Of a stretch of 32,615 nucleotides of DNA, positions 8,883 through 16,383 are shown piece by piece. Each line of letters starts with the position of its first letter. Position 1 is the first letter of the stretch. The notes under the pieces were generated by a model. That model was not told the DNA's origin. It saw only the letters and a list, made by a program, of their open reading frames with translations, and made no database searches. The translations under genes and the position numbers were made by a program. The DNA lies in the NCBI GenBank assembly GCA_013821605.1, contig JACDGP010000025.1:18785-51399 (forward strand), given 5' to 3'. Source of the stretch: Herpetosiphonaceae bacterium (lineage in GTDB: Bacteria; Chloroflexota; Chloroflexia; Chloroflexales; Kallotenuaceae).

Positions 8883-11351
8883 ATGCAACGCTTGTCACTC
8901 AATGGGGTCTGGCAGTTTCGCCAGCAGGGTACGGAGGAGTTTCATCCTGCGCAGGTGCCGGGCTGTGTTCATACGGACTTACGGAGCAATGATCTGATTC
9001 CTGATCCGTTCTGGGGCTCGAATGAGCTTGACCTGCAATGGATCGAAGAGGCTGACTGGGAGTATGTCACCGACTTCGATGTGGCCGACGACCTATTGGC
9101 GCGGGAGCACGTGGATCTGGTAGCCGACTGCTTGGATACGCTCGCGACCATCACGCTCAACGGCCACGAAGTCGCACGCACGGAAAATATGTTTGTCGGC
9201 TATCGCTTCCCGGTCCGCGAGTGGCTGCAGCCGGGTCACAACACGTTGCGAATCCAGTTCGCCAACCCGATGGGCTATATTCGTGCCCGCCTCCCGCTGC
9301 ATCATTTTGCCGAATGGAACGATCCGGTCGGGGGATCGTCCAATATCCGTAAAGAGCCGTGTTCATTTGGCTGGGACTGGGGGCCGCGCTTTGCAACCTC
9401 AGGCATTTACAAAAATATCGAGTTGCAGGGCTGGGATAGTAATCGCATCACGCGTGTGCATGCCAAGCAACAGCACGGCGACGGCACGGTCCATCTGGCG
9501 GTTGATGTGCAGTTGGCACACTCCGATCCCAACGCCCGCCTACGCTGCCGCCTCGTTCTCAATGAGCAGCTTGTAGCGCAAGCCGAAGGCAGCGGTGAGC
9601 TCGCCTTGCGCGTCGAACAGCCTCAGCTATGGTGGCCGAACGGTCTGGGCGCGCAGCCGCTGTATGATCTCCATGTCGAGCTGCTGCAAGCTGACGACGG
9701 GCTCGACCAGTGGCAGCAGCGCATCGGCTTCCGCACCATCGAACTAGATCGCCATCCCGACGAGTGGGGCGAAAGTTTTCAATTCGTGGTCAACGGCTTG
9801 CCGGTTTTTGCAAAAGGTGCTAATTGGATTCCGGCGCACAGCTTCCTCCCATCATTCACACGGGACGACTACGAGAATGTGCTCATTTCAGCGACCGAAG
9901 CCAACATGAACATGCTGCGTGTGTGGGGCGGCGGCATTTATGAGATGGATGATTTTTATGACCTGTGTGATGAACTGGGGTTGATGATATGGCAGGATTT
10001 CATGTTCGCCTGCTCGCTATATCCGGGCGATGACCATTTTCTTGATCTGGTGCGGCAGGAAGCAGCGTATCAGGTGCCGCGGTTGGCTAACCATGCGTGC
10101 ATGGCATTGTGGTGTGGCAACAACGAGATCGAGCAAATGGCACCACAGATTACTGCAACGCCCGAACGCAAAGCCGCCTATGAACGGGTGTTTTACGACA
10201 TTCTGCCTGCGGCCGTGGCACAGTACGATGCCGTGACCCCTTATTGGCCCGGTTCGCCCCATAATCCCGAGGGCTATGAAAAAGGTCATAACAACGAGCG
10301 CGCTGGCGACTGCCACTTTTGGGATGTATGGCACGCGCGCTATCCGGTGAAGCGCTATGAAGAAATGAAGTTTCGCTTCTGCTCCGAGTTTGGTATGCAA
10401 TCGTATAGTTCGCCGGTCGTGGCAGCAACCTTCTGCCCGCCGGAAGAAATGAACGTGTTTGGTCCAGCCATGGAAAATCATCAGAAAAATGCCGCAGGCA
10501 ATCAGATTATTTCTGATTATGTCTCGCGGCGCTATCGTTACGCCAAAGATTATGCTGCATTAGCCTATTTATCGCAGCTCAATCAGGCGTATTGTATGCA
10601 AGTGGGTGTTGAGCACTTCCGGCGCTCGATGCCACGGACCATGGGTGCCTTGTACTGGCAGATCAACGACTGCTGGCCCGTGTTTTCGTGGAGCAGCCTG
10701 GAGTTCGGCGGGCGCTGGAAGGCCCTACACTACGAAGCACGGCGCTTCTTTGCACCTGCGCTGGTTTCGGCGCAAGTGCCGGGGGACGAAAAAGCAGGCA
10801 TCGGCAACTACATCAGCAGCACAATCCACGACATCAACGTCTACACTGTGTATGAGGGTAGAGCACCGCAGAGTGGCATGCTACGCTGGACGCTGTATAC
10901 CTTGGATGATGCGATCATAGATGAAGGCAAGCAGGAGGTTGAGTTGCGGTACGGGGAAGCCGTGCAGCAAACAACACTTGATTTTGCCGACGCCATCGAG
11001 CAACATGGTAGGCGGCAGCTGTACCTGCGGCTGTGGCTTGAAATCGATAACGCGATGGTCTCGGAGCAGACGGTGTTTTTCACGGCACCACGCTTTTTGA
11101 ACCTGCGGCGCGCTTCCGTCCAAACCAGCATACAGCTAAGCCAAGATGGCAGCGTTGAGATCGAGTTCCGGTCAGCGGTGTTTCAGCACCGCGTGGAATT
11201 TGATATACCGGGAATGGATTACCGCGCATCCGACAATTTCTTCGATCTGTACCCCGGCGTGCCCCACCGCATCCGAGTGCGGGCGGAGAAGCTGCACGAA
11301 GCAGATGTGGCGGGTCGCTTGACCACACGCTCGTTGGTCGATAGTTACTAA
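8883..11351 (+). CDS. Beta-mannosidase, glycoside hydrolase family 2
   Basis: An 822-aa retaining exo-glycosidase, the usual length of the family, that removes beta-linked mannose from the non-reducing end of mannosides. The order is an N-terminal jelly roll (LNGVWQFRQQG, VPGCVHTDL), the immunoglobulin-like domain, then the TIM barrel. The acid/base Glu415 lies in WCGNNEIEQ and the nucleophile Glu502 in FCSEFGMQSY; the block GSSNIRKEPCSFGWDWGPR is diagnostic for GH2 beta-mannosidases rather than beta-galactosidases. No signal peptide is seen, so it acts in the cytoplasm on imported sugar. CAGGAG lies twelve bases before ATG 8883. Together with the transporter and ManA it makes a mannoside-use locus. 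Confidence 0.93.
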   Translation: MQRLSLNGVWQFRQQGTEEFHPAQVPGCVHTDLRSNDLIPDPFWGSNELDLQWIEEADWEYVTDFDVADDLLAREHVDLVADCLDTLATITLNGHEVARTENMFVGYRFPVREWLQPGHNTLRIQFANPMGYIRARLPLHHFAEWNDPVGGSSNIRKEPCSFGWDWGPRFATSGIYKNIELQGWDSNRITRVHAKQQHGDGTVHLAVDVQLAHSDPNARLRCRLVLNEQLVAQAEGSGELALRVEQPQLWWPNGLGAQPLYDLHVELLQADDGLDQWQQRIGFRTIELDRHPDEWGESFQFVVNGLPVFAKGANWIPAHSFLPSFTRDDYENVLISATEANMNMLRVWGGGIYEMDDFYDLCDELGLMIWQDFMFACSLYPGDDHFLDLVRQEAAYQVPRLANHACMALWCGNNEIEQMAPQITATPERKAAYERVFYDILPAAVAQYDAVTPYWPGSPHNPEGYEKGHNNERAGDCHFWDVWHARYPVKRYEEMKFRFCSEFGMQSYSSPVVAATFCPPEEMNVFGPAMENHQKNAAGNQIISDYVSRRYRYAKDYAALAYLSQLNQAYCMQVGVEHFRRSMPRTMGALYWQINDCWPVFSWSSLEFGGRWKALHYEARRFFAPALVSAQVPGDEKAGIGNYISSTIHDINVYTVYEGRAPQSGMLRWTLYTLDDAIIDEGKQEVELRYGEAVQQTTLDFADAIEQHGRRQLYLRLWLEIDNAMVSEQTVFFTAPRFLNLRRASVQTSIQLSQDGSVEIEFRSAVFQHRVEFDIPGMDYRASDNFFDLYPGVPHRIRVRAEKLHEADVAGRLTTRSLVDSY

Positions 11352-11374
11352 CTGCACATCGTCGCTGACGACAC

Positions 11375-11406
11375 CTATGGATGGGGACGACCTGCCTCAT
11401 CCATAG
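11375..11406. terminator. Hairpin between convergent genes
   Basis: CTATGGATG (11375-11383) and CATCCATAG (11398-11406) pair perfectly over nine bases with a 14-base loop. It covers the stop codon of the minus-strand nucleotidyltransferase and lies 24 bases after the beta-mannosidase stop. No T-tract follows on either strand; terminator function is inferred from location. Confidence 0.4.
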
Positions 11407-12202
11407 CACGCTCATCCTGCTGACTGCGTACCATCGTATAGCGTATAAACTGGAGCGTTTCGTTTAAATCCTCGGGGGCAGGGGGCATGTCGGGATGATG
11501 CCGTCCCTCCCATGCGCGCTCGATCAACGGCGCCCAGCGCCCATCCAAGCTGGCCTGTGCCCAGCGTGCGGCAACTCGCTTCGATGCAACGGTTCCAGAG
11601 TCTAGCGTATACAGAATGCGGCACTGCGCGAGGACGACATAGGATTGGTAGCCGCGGCTACCGATCTCTGATGGGTTCGCCAGTAGATTGGCTGCCCATC
11701 CATGCACAACACCGAGCATGGCGCGCCGTAAATCCTGGGGCGAGACAGGCTCAATAAGGGTTTGCGGAGCAGGTCCGACCAGCGTTATCCCCCGTTCGCG
11801 TAAGATAGCGAGGTGAACGAGCCAAGCATCACCGTGGTCCGCCATTTTAAGCCGCTCACCCGGCCCACGCTCAATATTGGGGTGTAGCGCGTGGGTTGGG
11901 TCATAGCGCCGTAGTGCCTGCTGCGAAAGATAGGAGCCTTCTAGCTGAATGGCCCACGGCGAGTCAAGGGTCCCAAGGCGATCATGCATCGTCTGCAACC
12001 CAACAAAAAGCTCGGACGAGATGTCCTCGTCGCTGACGACCACAAAATCAATATCGCTATCTTGGTCGAAATCACTGCCAGTCAGCGAGCCGTCCAGGTA
12101 CATGCCGATAAAATGCGCCCCTAAAATAGCTTGCACGCTCACTAATAGTTCTTGGAGGATAGCATTAACGTCGGGATACGGTGTCGGCTGTGCCTTGTTC
12201 AT
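11375..12202 (-). CDS. Nucleotidyltransferase with AadA-like/DUF4111 C-terminal domain
   Basis: A 275-aa protein. The N-terminal nucleotidyltransferase motif GSLTGSDFDQDSDIDFVVV (Gly-Ser, then Asp-x-Asp binding metal and NTP) occurs at about residues 43-61, followed by the helical domain of aminoglycoside 3''-adenylyltransferases (DLRRAMLGVVHGWAANLL, YVVLAQCRILYTLDSGTVASK). Family members transfer AMP to aminoglycosides, but many chromosomal relatives have no proven resistance role, so the substrate is open. Its ATG at 12202 follows the amidase stop by a single base (TAG-G-ATG), which predicts translational coupling. A longer in-frame start inside the amidase gene (12340) is rejected because of that arrangement and because the added residues do not match the family. 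Confidence 0.8.
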   Translation of the reverse strand: MNKAQPTPYPDVNAILQELLVSVQAILGAHFIGMYLDGSLTGSDFDQDSDIDFVVVSDEDISSELFVGLQTMHDRLGTLDSPWAIQLEGSYLSQQALRRYDPTHALHPNIERGPGERLKMADHGDAWLVHLAILRERGITLVGPAPQTLIEPVSPQDLRRAMLGVVHGWAANLLANPSEIGSRGYQSYVVLAQCRILYTLDSGTVASKRVAARWAQASLDGRWAPLIERAWEGRHHPDMPPAPEDLNETLQFIRYTMVRSQQDERAMDEAGRPHP

Positions 12203-12203
12203 C

Positions 12204-13790
12204 CTAAAACCCCGTTGGATGCTGCCGGTGAAAGTCCGTCGCCTCCTGATAGGCCTGCGCGACTTGCAAGATCGTCGCTTCGTCATACAAGCGACCGGTG
12301 AAGGTGATACTGGCCGAACTACCCTCGCTATCGACCCCATGCGGAATGACGACCGCCGGTTGACCCGTGAAATTGGTGATCACCAAGCTCGGTCCGACCA
12401 GTGATGGTCCAACATACAGATCGACGTTGGTCATGAGCTCGGCCATGGACTGCATCAGTAGGGTCCGAACGCGATTGGCCTGGATATATTCAACGGCTGG
12501 AATCAACCGTGCTTTGCGGAACGAGGTCGGCCAGGCATCCTCGGTCTGGCGAACCAGCAGATCATCCTGGTTGGAGCGGGTTAACTCGTCGAAGGCCGCC
12601 GCACCCTCGGCATATAGGATGGTCTGCAGTGCATCCAACGGGTAGTCCGGTAGCTTGAGCGGCACGAGCGTCGCGCCGAAGCCACGCAGCACCTTGAGGA
12701 TATCGTCATAGGCGAGGTCCTTCGCATCCTCGGATACAAAATCCTCTTCGAGGTAGCCGATGCACAGCGCACTCATATCAAGGGCCGGCGGCCAGGGGAA
12801 GGGGCGGTCGACGGTCGTCAGGTCCCGGCTATCCGAGCCGTGAAGCGCCTGGAAGATCAGCCCCAAATCCTCGACGGTGCGGGCCATTGGTCCGATCTTG
12901 TCCATACTCCAACTCAAAGCCATCGCCCCATAACGACTGACGCGTCCGAAGGTCGGTCGCAAGCCGGAGACGCGGCAGCGGGTCGCAGGCGAAACGATCG
13001 AGCCGAGTGTTTCGGTCCCAATGGCAAAGCCAACCAGTCCTGCGGCAGTTGCCGCGCCAGAGCCGGCCGACGAGCCGCTTGAGCCTTCCTGCAGATTCCA
13101 AGGATTCTTGGTTTGGCCGCCAAACCAAATGTCGTCCCAGGCCAGTTCGCCTACGGTCAGTTTGGCCAGCAGCACCGCACCGGCCGCCTCAAGCCGGTCA
13201 ACCACCGCCGCGTTGGTCGCCGGGATCTGCTCCTTGTACGGCGCTGCGCCCCAGGTCGTCCGAATCCCTTTGGTCGCCAGCAAATCCTTCGCCCCCCACG
13301 GAATACCATGCAGTGGTCCGCGACATGTCCCGGCCGCCAGCTCCGCGTCGGCAGCTTTAGCTTGACTGCGCGCTAGCTCTTCGGTCATGGTGACTACACA
13401 TGTGAACTGCGGATCAAAGCGCTGCAAACGATCAAGATACAGATCGGTCAATTCAACCGAACTCACCTGCCGCGCCTTGATCAGTTGCGACAGCACAGCT
13501 ACTGATGCGAATGCCAAGTCATCCTGATCGGCCAGCTTTTGGATCGGTGCCGCCGGCACCCGTGGGACGTCCGCCACTGCCACGGGCTGCGGCATAGGGC
13601 GAATATCCGGCTGGAAGATCAACGCCAGTGGCACCTCGTTCGATAACGGCAACGCGCGCAGTTGCTCATAGACATCAACCCGCTCCTGGACCCCTTTCAG
13701 CATCAGGGCTCGCTCCTCAGGGGTGAATGTCAGTCCCGCGATCGCTGTCGCTGATACCAGTATTTCGTCGGTTAGCGGAGATGTATTCAT
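12204..13790 (-). CDS. Amidase (amidase signature family, GatA-like)
   Basis: A 528-aa hydrolase of amide bonds. The Ser-cisSer-Lys triad can be assigned: Lys168 in GIPWGAKDLL, the cis-Ser at about 240 in EGSSGSSAGSG, and the nucleophile Ser264 in TETLGSIVSPA. About 90 residues before the catalytic domain form a helical region (TPEERALMLKGVQERVDVYEQ) resembling the GatC-like extension of some stand-alone amidases. ATG 13790 has TGAGG nine bases upstream and is preferred over GTG 13844. Because GatB and GatC are absent nearby, a small-molecule amidase is likelier than tRNA amidotransferase. It is co-transcribed with the nucleotidyltransferase, and a decayed copy of its 5' end lies 600 bp upstream. 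Confidence 0.88.
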   Translation of the reverse strand: MNTSPLTDEILVSATAIAGLTFTPEERALMLKGVQERVDVYEQLRALPLSNEVPLALIFQPDIRPMPQPVAVADVPRVPAAPIQKLADQDDLAFASVAVLSQLIKARQVSSVELTDLYLDRLQRFDPQFTCVVTMTEELARSQAKAADAELAAGTCRGPLHGIPWGAKDLLATKGIRTTWGAAPYKEQIPATNAAVVDRLEAAGAVLLAKLTVGELAWDDIWFGGQTKNPWNLQEGSSGSSAGSGAATAAGLVGFAIGTETLGSIVSPATRCRVSGLRPTFGRVSRYGAMALSWSMDKIGPMARTVEDLGLIFQALHGSDSRDLTTVDRPFPWPPALDMSALCIGYLEEDFVSEDAKDLAYDDILKVLRGFGATLVPLKLPDYPLDALQTILYAEGAAAFDELTRSNQDDLLVRQTEDAWPTSFRKARLIPAVEYIQANRVRTLLMQSMAELMTNVDLYVGPSLVGPSLVITNFTGQPAVVIPHGVDSEGSSASITFTGRLYDEATILQVAQAYQEATDFHRQHPTGF

Positions 13791-13862
13791 GTTCAATGCC
13801 TCATTAAGCACGGGCAGCTTATCAGCGATTTCGGCAGGACCCACAGCATCCAGGCCTGCACC

Positions 13863-14102
13863 TCAATCAGTAGGCAAATTATGGATGGCTTCTGGAGCGA
13901 GATCAGCCTCATTCGGCCATACTACTGTACCAAGCACTGGATCAACAACGACTCGTGCAAAATATGCCGGATCATGCAGTGGAGCAAACACTGGACCATC
14001 TAGTAGCGGTACAAGGTTAACGCGCTTATGGGTTCCATTATTAAAAGTTACTTCTAAACTGTGCGGCCCACATACTTCGGCTTGAATAATATGCAAAATC
14101 AT
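13863..14102 (-). CDS. DUF2442 domain protein
   Basis: A 79-aa protein beginning MILHIIQAEVCGPHSLEVTF, with the VNLVPLL and PAYFARVVVDPVLGTVVWPNEADLAPE blocks characteristic of DUF2442. AAAGGAA lies six bases before ATG 14102. It starts 16 bases after the DUF4160 gene. These two domain families are very often adjacent and have been proposed as a toxin-antitoxin-like module, but the activity of neither is firmly established. The stop TGA is followed in the same frame by 24 open codons leading to the amidase start. Confidence 0.85.
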   Translation of the reverse strand: MILHIIQAEVCGPHSLEVTFNNGTHKRVNLVPLLDGPVFAPLHDPAYFARVVVDPVLGTVVWPNEADLAPEAIHNLPTD

Positions 14103-14118
14103 GATCGTTCCTTTATCC

Positions 14119-14379
14119 TTATTCTAACGGCGGGATGCGCTTAAGTGGCTGTTTGGCTCGCGCCAACTCCCAATCTTCACGAAGTTCATTTTGGTAGAGA
14201 GCGGCCCATTCAATGACCAGTGATTGCACGCGACGAGGCAATTGCCCATTAAGCACCCGTATCGGGTCAATCCCGACGATTGCTTCATATTGACCATATA
14301 CTGCATGAAAATGTGGTGGAACATGGTCGTTATAGAACATACTGATGACAAGCCCCAGGAACTCCGAAATCCTCGGCAT
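14119..14379 (-). CDS. DUF4160 domain protein
   Basis: An 86-aa protein: MPRISEFLGLVISMFYNDHVPPHFHA is the conserved DUF4160 start, with the paired histidines of PPHFHA, followed by the RVLNGQLPRRVQSLVIEWA helix. A perfect AAGGAGG site lies eight bases before ATG 14379, stronger than that of the neighbours. It is the first gene of a two-gene unit with DUF2442. A toxin-antitoxin-like or stress-related role is suggested only by the usual pairing of the two families. Confidence 0.85.
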   Translation of the reverse strand: MPRISEFLGLVISMFYNDHVPPHFHAVYGQYEAIVGIDPIRVLNGQLPRRVQSLVIEWAALYQNELREDWELARAKQPLKRIPPLE

Positions 14380-14406
14380 CTGCTAGACCTCCTTATGACG
14401 ATCATA

Positions 14407-14527
14407 CTACGTTGGGCAACGGCCCGCGCGCAACTGCTCATAGACCTCAACGCGCTCCTGGACCACTATAGTGAAGCATTAGTGTAATTATTGCTGTCGC
14501 TTCGACTTCAGCATACGGATAATTCAT
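14407..14527 (-). pseudogene. Decayed 5' fragment of a second amidase gene
   Basis: Read on the minus strand from ATG 14527, the fragment gives MNYPYAEVEATAI, then TLML, and in another frame VQERVEVYEQLRA, matching in order the first 60 residues of the intact amidase (MNTSPLTDEILVSATAI, ALMLKG, VQERVDVYEQLRA). About eight codons corresponding to TFTPEERA are missing and at least two frameshifts are needed; the sequence then continues as GPLPNVV, comparable to ALPLSNEV. At the DNA level about 38 bases at 14427-14464 are nearly identical to 13657-13694. It is a remnant of a duplicated amidase and lies directly upstream of the DUF4160/DUF2442 pair. Confidence 0.75.
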
Positions 14528-14552
14528 CTCATCATCGCTTTGACTATCCGTC

Positions 14553-15719
14553 TCATCTGCCACAACCCGGTTGGGTCGCGAGCCAGCGTAAGGCGGCGGC
14601 CACGACCGGATCGTCGGCCCGCCCGGTAACGACCGCCGGTGGAACCGCCTCATCGGGCGTAATCGGCCCCATGTAGCTCTGACCGCTGCGGTCCACATCG
14701 AGCGCCTCTGTCACAGCCACTTGTGCGCCGTCGCTCAACGTATAGTAGCCCGGTGCTGTCGGCACTCCTGCCGTCGGCTGACCGAAGCTTCGCGTATGTG
14801 GTCGCCCGCGAAAGGCGACTACGATTGCCTCGGCTGCACTAGCCGTCATGTCCCCCGTCAGTACAGCGACCGGCGGCACTGGATGGTGCACCTCATAAAC
14901 CGGTGCCTGGCTTAGGACTTGGTCATCGAGCAATGCTTGGCCGTGCCGGTAGGACCAAATCGACTTGTTGCCTGCCATATCGATAAAGGTACCAACCTGA
15001 CCCTCGCCCAGGATCGGGCCGACTACGTCAAGCATAGGCCACACGGCGCCGCCATTATCATTGCGCAGGTCAATGATCCAGCCGCATACACCCTGTTGAT
15101 CCAGCATCTTGACAGCCGCTACCCCTTGTTCGGCATACGGATCATGGGTTGATGACACGAAGAGGTGGGTGGGCAAGCTTAGGTAACCTACTGCTCCGGG
15201 GAGGCGCGTACCATACGGAGCCGGTTGGTTCGTGGCCATCTCCTGCTGCTGCTTAAGGTCATCGGGTGTGAGGAAGCGGCTATGAGGATCGTGCAGCAGA
15301 GACAGCGCGAGGCGGCTGGTTGAGTAGGTATCTGCTGGGACGCGTGCCCCCGCAGCATCGGAGAAGGCCAGGCGCCGAATCTCTGACCAGTCGAGTGATC
15401 GGCTAAGGATGTAATGCTGCTGCATATCATCCAGCGTGCTCGTTAGATAGGTACGGGCCACTGAGGACATAGCAACGGGCGTTTCCGCTGGAGGTGTAGT
15501 CGCTGGCGGCGCAGCCATAAGGGTCGCCATCAAGTCGGCATCCGACTCGCCGTGGGACGCTGGCGTACGGGTGCTCGCCGTAGCCTGTACGAGCGGAGGT
15601 GCCGAAGATGGGAGGGGCACTGTAGAAGCCGTGACCTGCGCCAACTCAGTGCTTGAGCTACAACTCGGCAGGAGGAGCAGCAGCCCGCAGATGATCAATA
15701 GCCGCGACAGCCGTAACAT
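14553..15719 (-). CDS. S41-family peptidase-like lipoprotein
   Basis: A 388-aa protein. The signal MLRLSRLLIICGLLLLLPSC ends in a lipobox with Cys20, followed by about 60 residues of Ser/Thr/Pro/Ala spacer. The C-terminal half is a tail-specific protease (S41) domain: VGYLSLPTHLF, GWIIDLRNDNGGAVWPML, and TGDMTASAAEAIVVAF containing the presumed nucleophile Ser. The lysine of classical C-terminal processing proteases is missing; the matching region reads SFGQPTAGVPTA, as in the IRBP/tricorn-like S41 branch. No PDZ domain is evident. It should be attached to the membrane exterior. It lies 63 bases downstream of the small membrane protein gene and may be co-transcribed with it. Confidence 0.82.
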   Translation of the reverse strand: MLRLSRLLIICGLLLLLPSCSSSTELAQVTASTVPLPSSAPPLVQATASTRTPASHGESDADLMATLMAAPPATTPPAETPVAMSSVARTYLTSTLDDMQQHYILSRSLDWSEIRRLAFSDAAGARVPADTYSTSRLALSLLHDPHSRFLTPDDLKQQQEMATNQPAPYGTRLPGAVGYLSLPTHLFVSSTHDPYAEQGVAAVKMLDQQGVCGWIIDLRNDNGGAVWPMLDVVGPILGEGQVGTFIDMAGNKSIWSYRHGQALLDDQVLSQAPVYEVHHPVPPVAVLTGDMTASAAEAIVVAFRGRPHTRSFGQPTAGVPTAPGYYTLSDGAQVAVTEALDVDRSGQSYMGPITPDEAVPPAVVTGRADDPVVAAALRWLATQPGCGR

Positions 15720-15782
15720 AACAGCATCTCTTTCAGTTCACATAACGTTGAACGAGTGAAGCTACACCGGACACGCTATATG

Positions 15783-16157
15783 TTAATGAGTGGCATTCAC
15801 TAAGCTTGTGATGGCCCATCCACGCAGGAGTTCGGCAAGGACCACAGCACTGATGAGTGGCACTGCAAACTGAAGAAAGCGGTGCTGGAGTTGCCGCTGC
15901 GCTATGCCATGTACAAGATACGGCTCGGCTGCCATGCAGATCACAAACAACACGAGCCCTAGTAAGGTCAGGGGGCCGAAGTACAGTAGACTATTCACAC
16001 TGCTTGCGTCCAGCATAGCCGTGATCAACACGACGGCAGTTCCCTGCCAGACGAAGAAAACGGCGAGCGCAAGCAGCAGCACGACGAATACCAGGCTGTA
16101 GCACGCCATGTAGTCCAGCACGCGCCGCCAGCGTACAGAAGTTTTAGATTGCATCAT
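15783..16157 (-). CDS. Small membrane protein of unknown function
   Basis: A 124-aa protein with three to four hydrophobic segments (roughly residues 17-45, 56-75 and 99-118) and a basic N-terminus, so the N-terminal end is probably cytoplasmic. AAAGGAG lies seven bases before ATG 16157; a second ATG follows at 16154 and could also serve. No family was recognised. It lies upstream of the S41 lipoprotein on the same strand and is divergent from the XRE/NB-ARC regulator. Confidence 0.65.
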   Translation of the reverse strand: MMQSKTSVRWRRVLDYMACYSLVFVVLLLALAVFFVWQGTAVVLITAMLDASSVNSLLYFGPLTLLGLVLFVICMAAEPYLVHGIAQRQLQHRFLQFAVPLISAVVLAELLRGWAITSLVNATH

Positions 16158-16303
16158 GATCGCATCTCCTTTAGCCTTGCAACATTAACGCAGGGCAGAA
16201 CATGCCCGACCATTGGTTCCATGCGGGTCGTGGCACATGCCTCAACCTGTATGGACCGGTCGGCGCGTTATGGTCTATTGAAGCACTCTGCGGGCAGTTT
16301 GTG

Positions 16304-16320
16304 GTCACCATGAGGGTGAC
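16304..16320. promoter_or_regulatory. Palindrome GTCACC-N5-GGTGAC, candidate operator
   Basis: A perfect 6+6 inverted repeat with a five-base centre, 64 bases upstream of the XRE/NB-ARC gene. It overlaps GTGACA (16316-16321), which with TACAAT (16341-16346, spacing 19) could be a weak promoter. Such placement would fit repression or autoregulation by the XRE domain encoded downstream. Confidence 0.45.
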
Positions 16321-16383
16321 AACGAGCGTGACACAAGTGCTACAATTTGCGCGTCCCGCTGCATGGTACCCCGGAGGACGGTC

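Noticed and set aside
13790-13865. The DUF2442 stop is TGA and the frame continues open for 24 codons straight into the amidase, in a genome that uses UGA for selenocysteine
   Set aside because: No GGUCU-type SECIS loop follows at the right distance, the amidase has its own ribosome site and ATG, and DUF2442 is already full length. The continuity is most likely chance or an old fusion scar.
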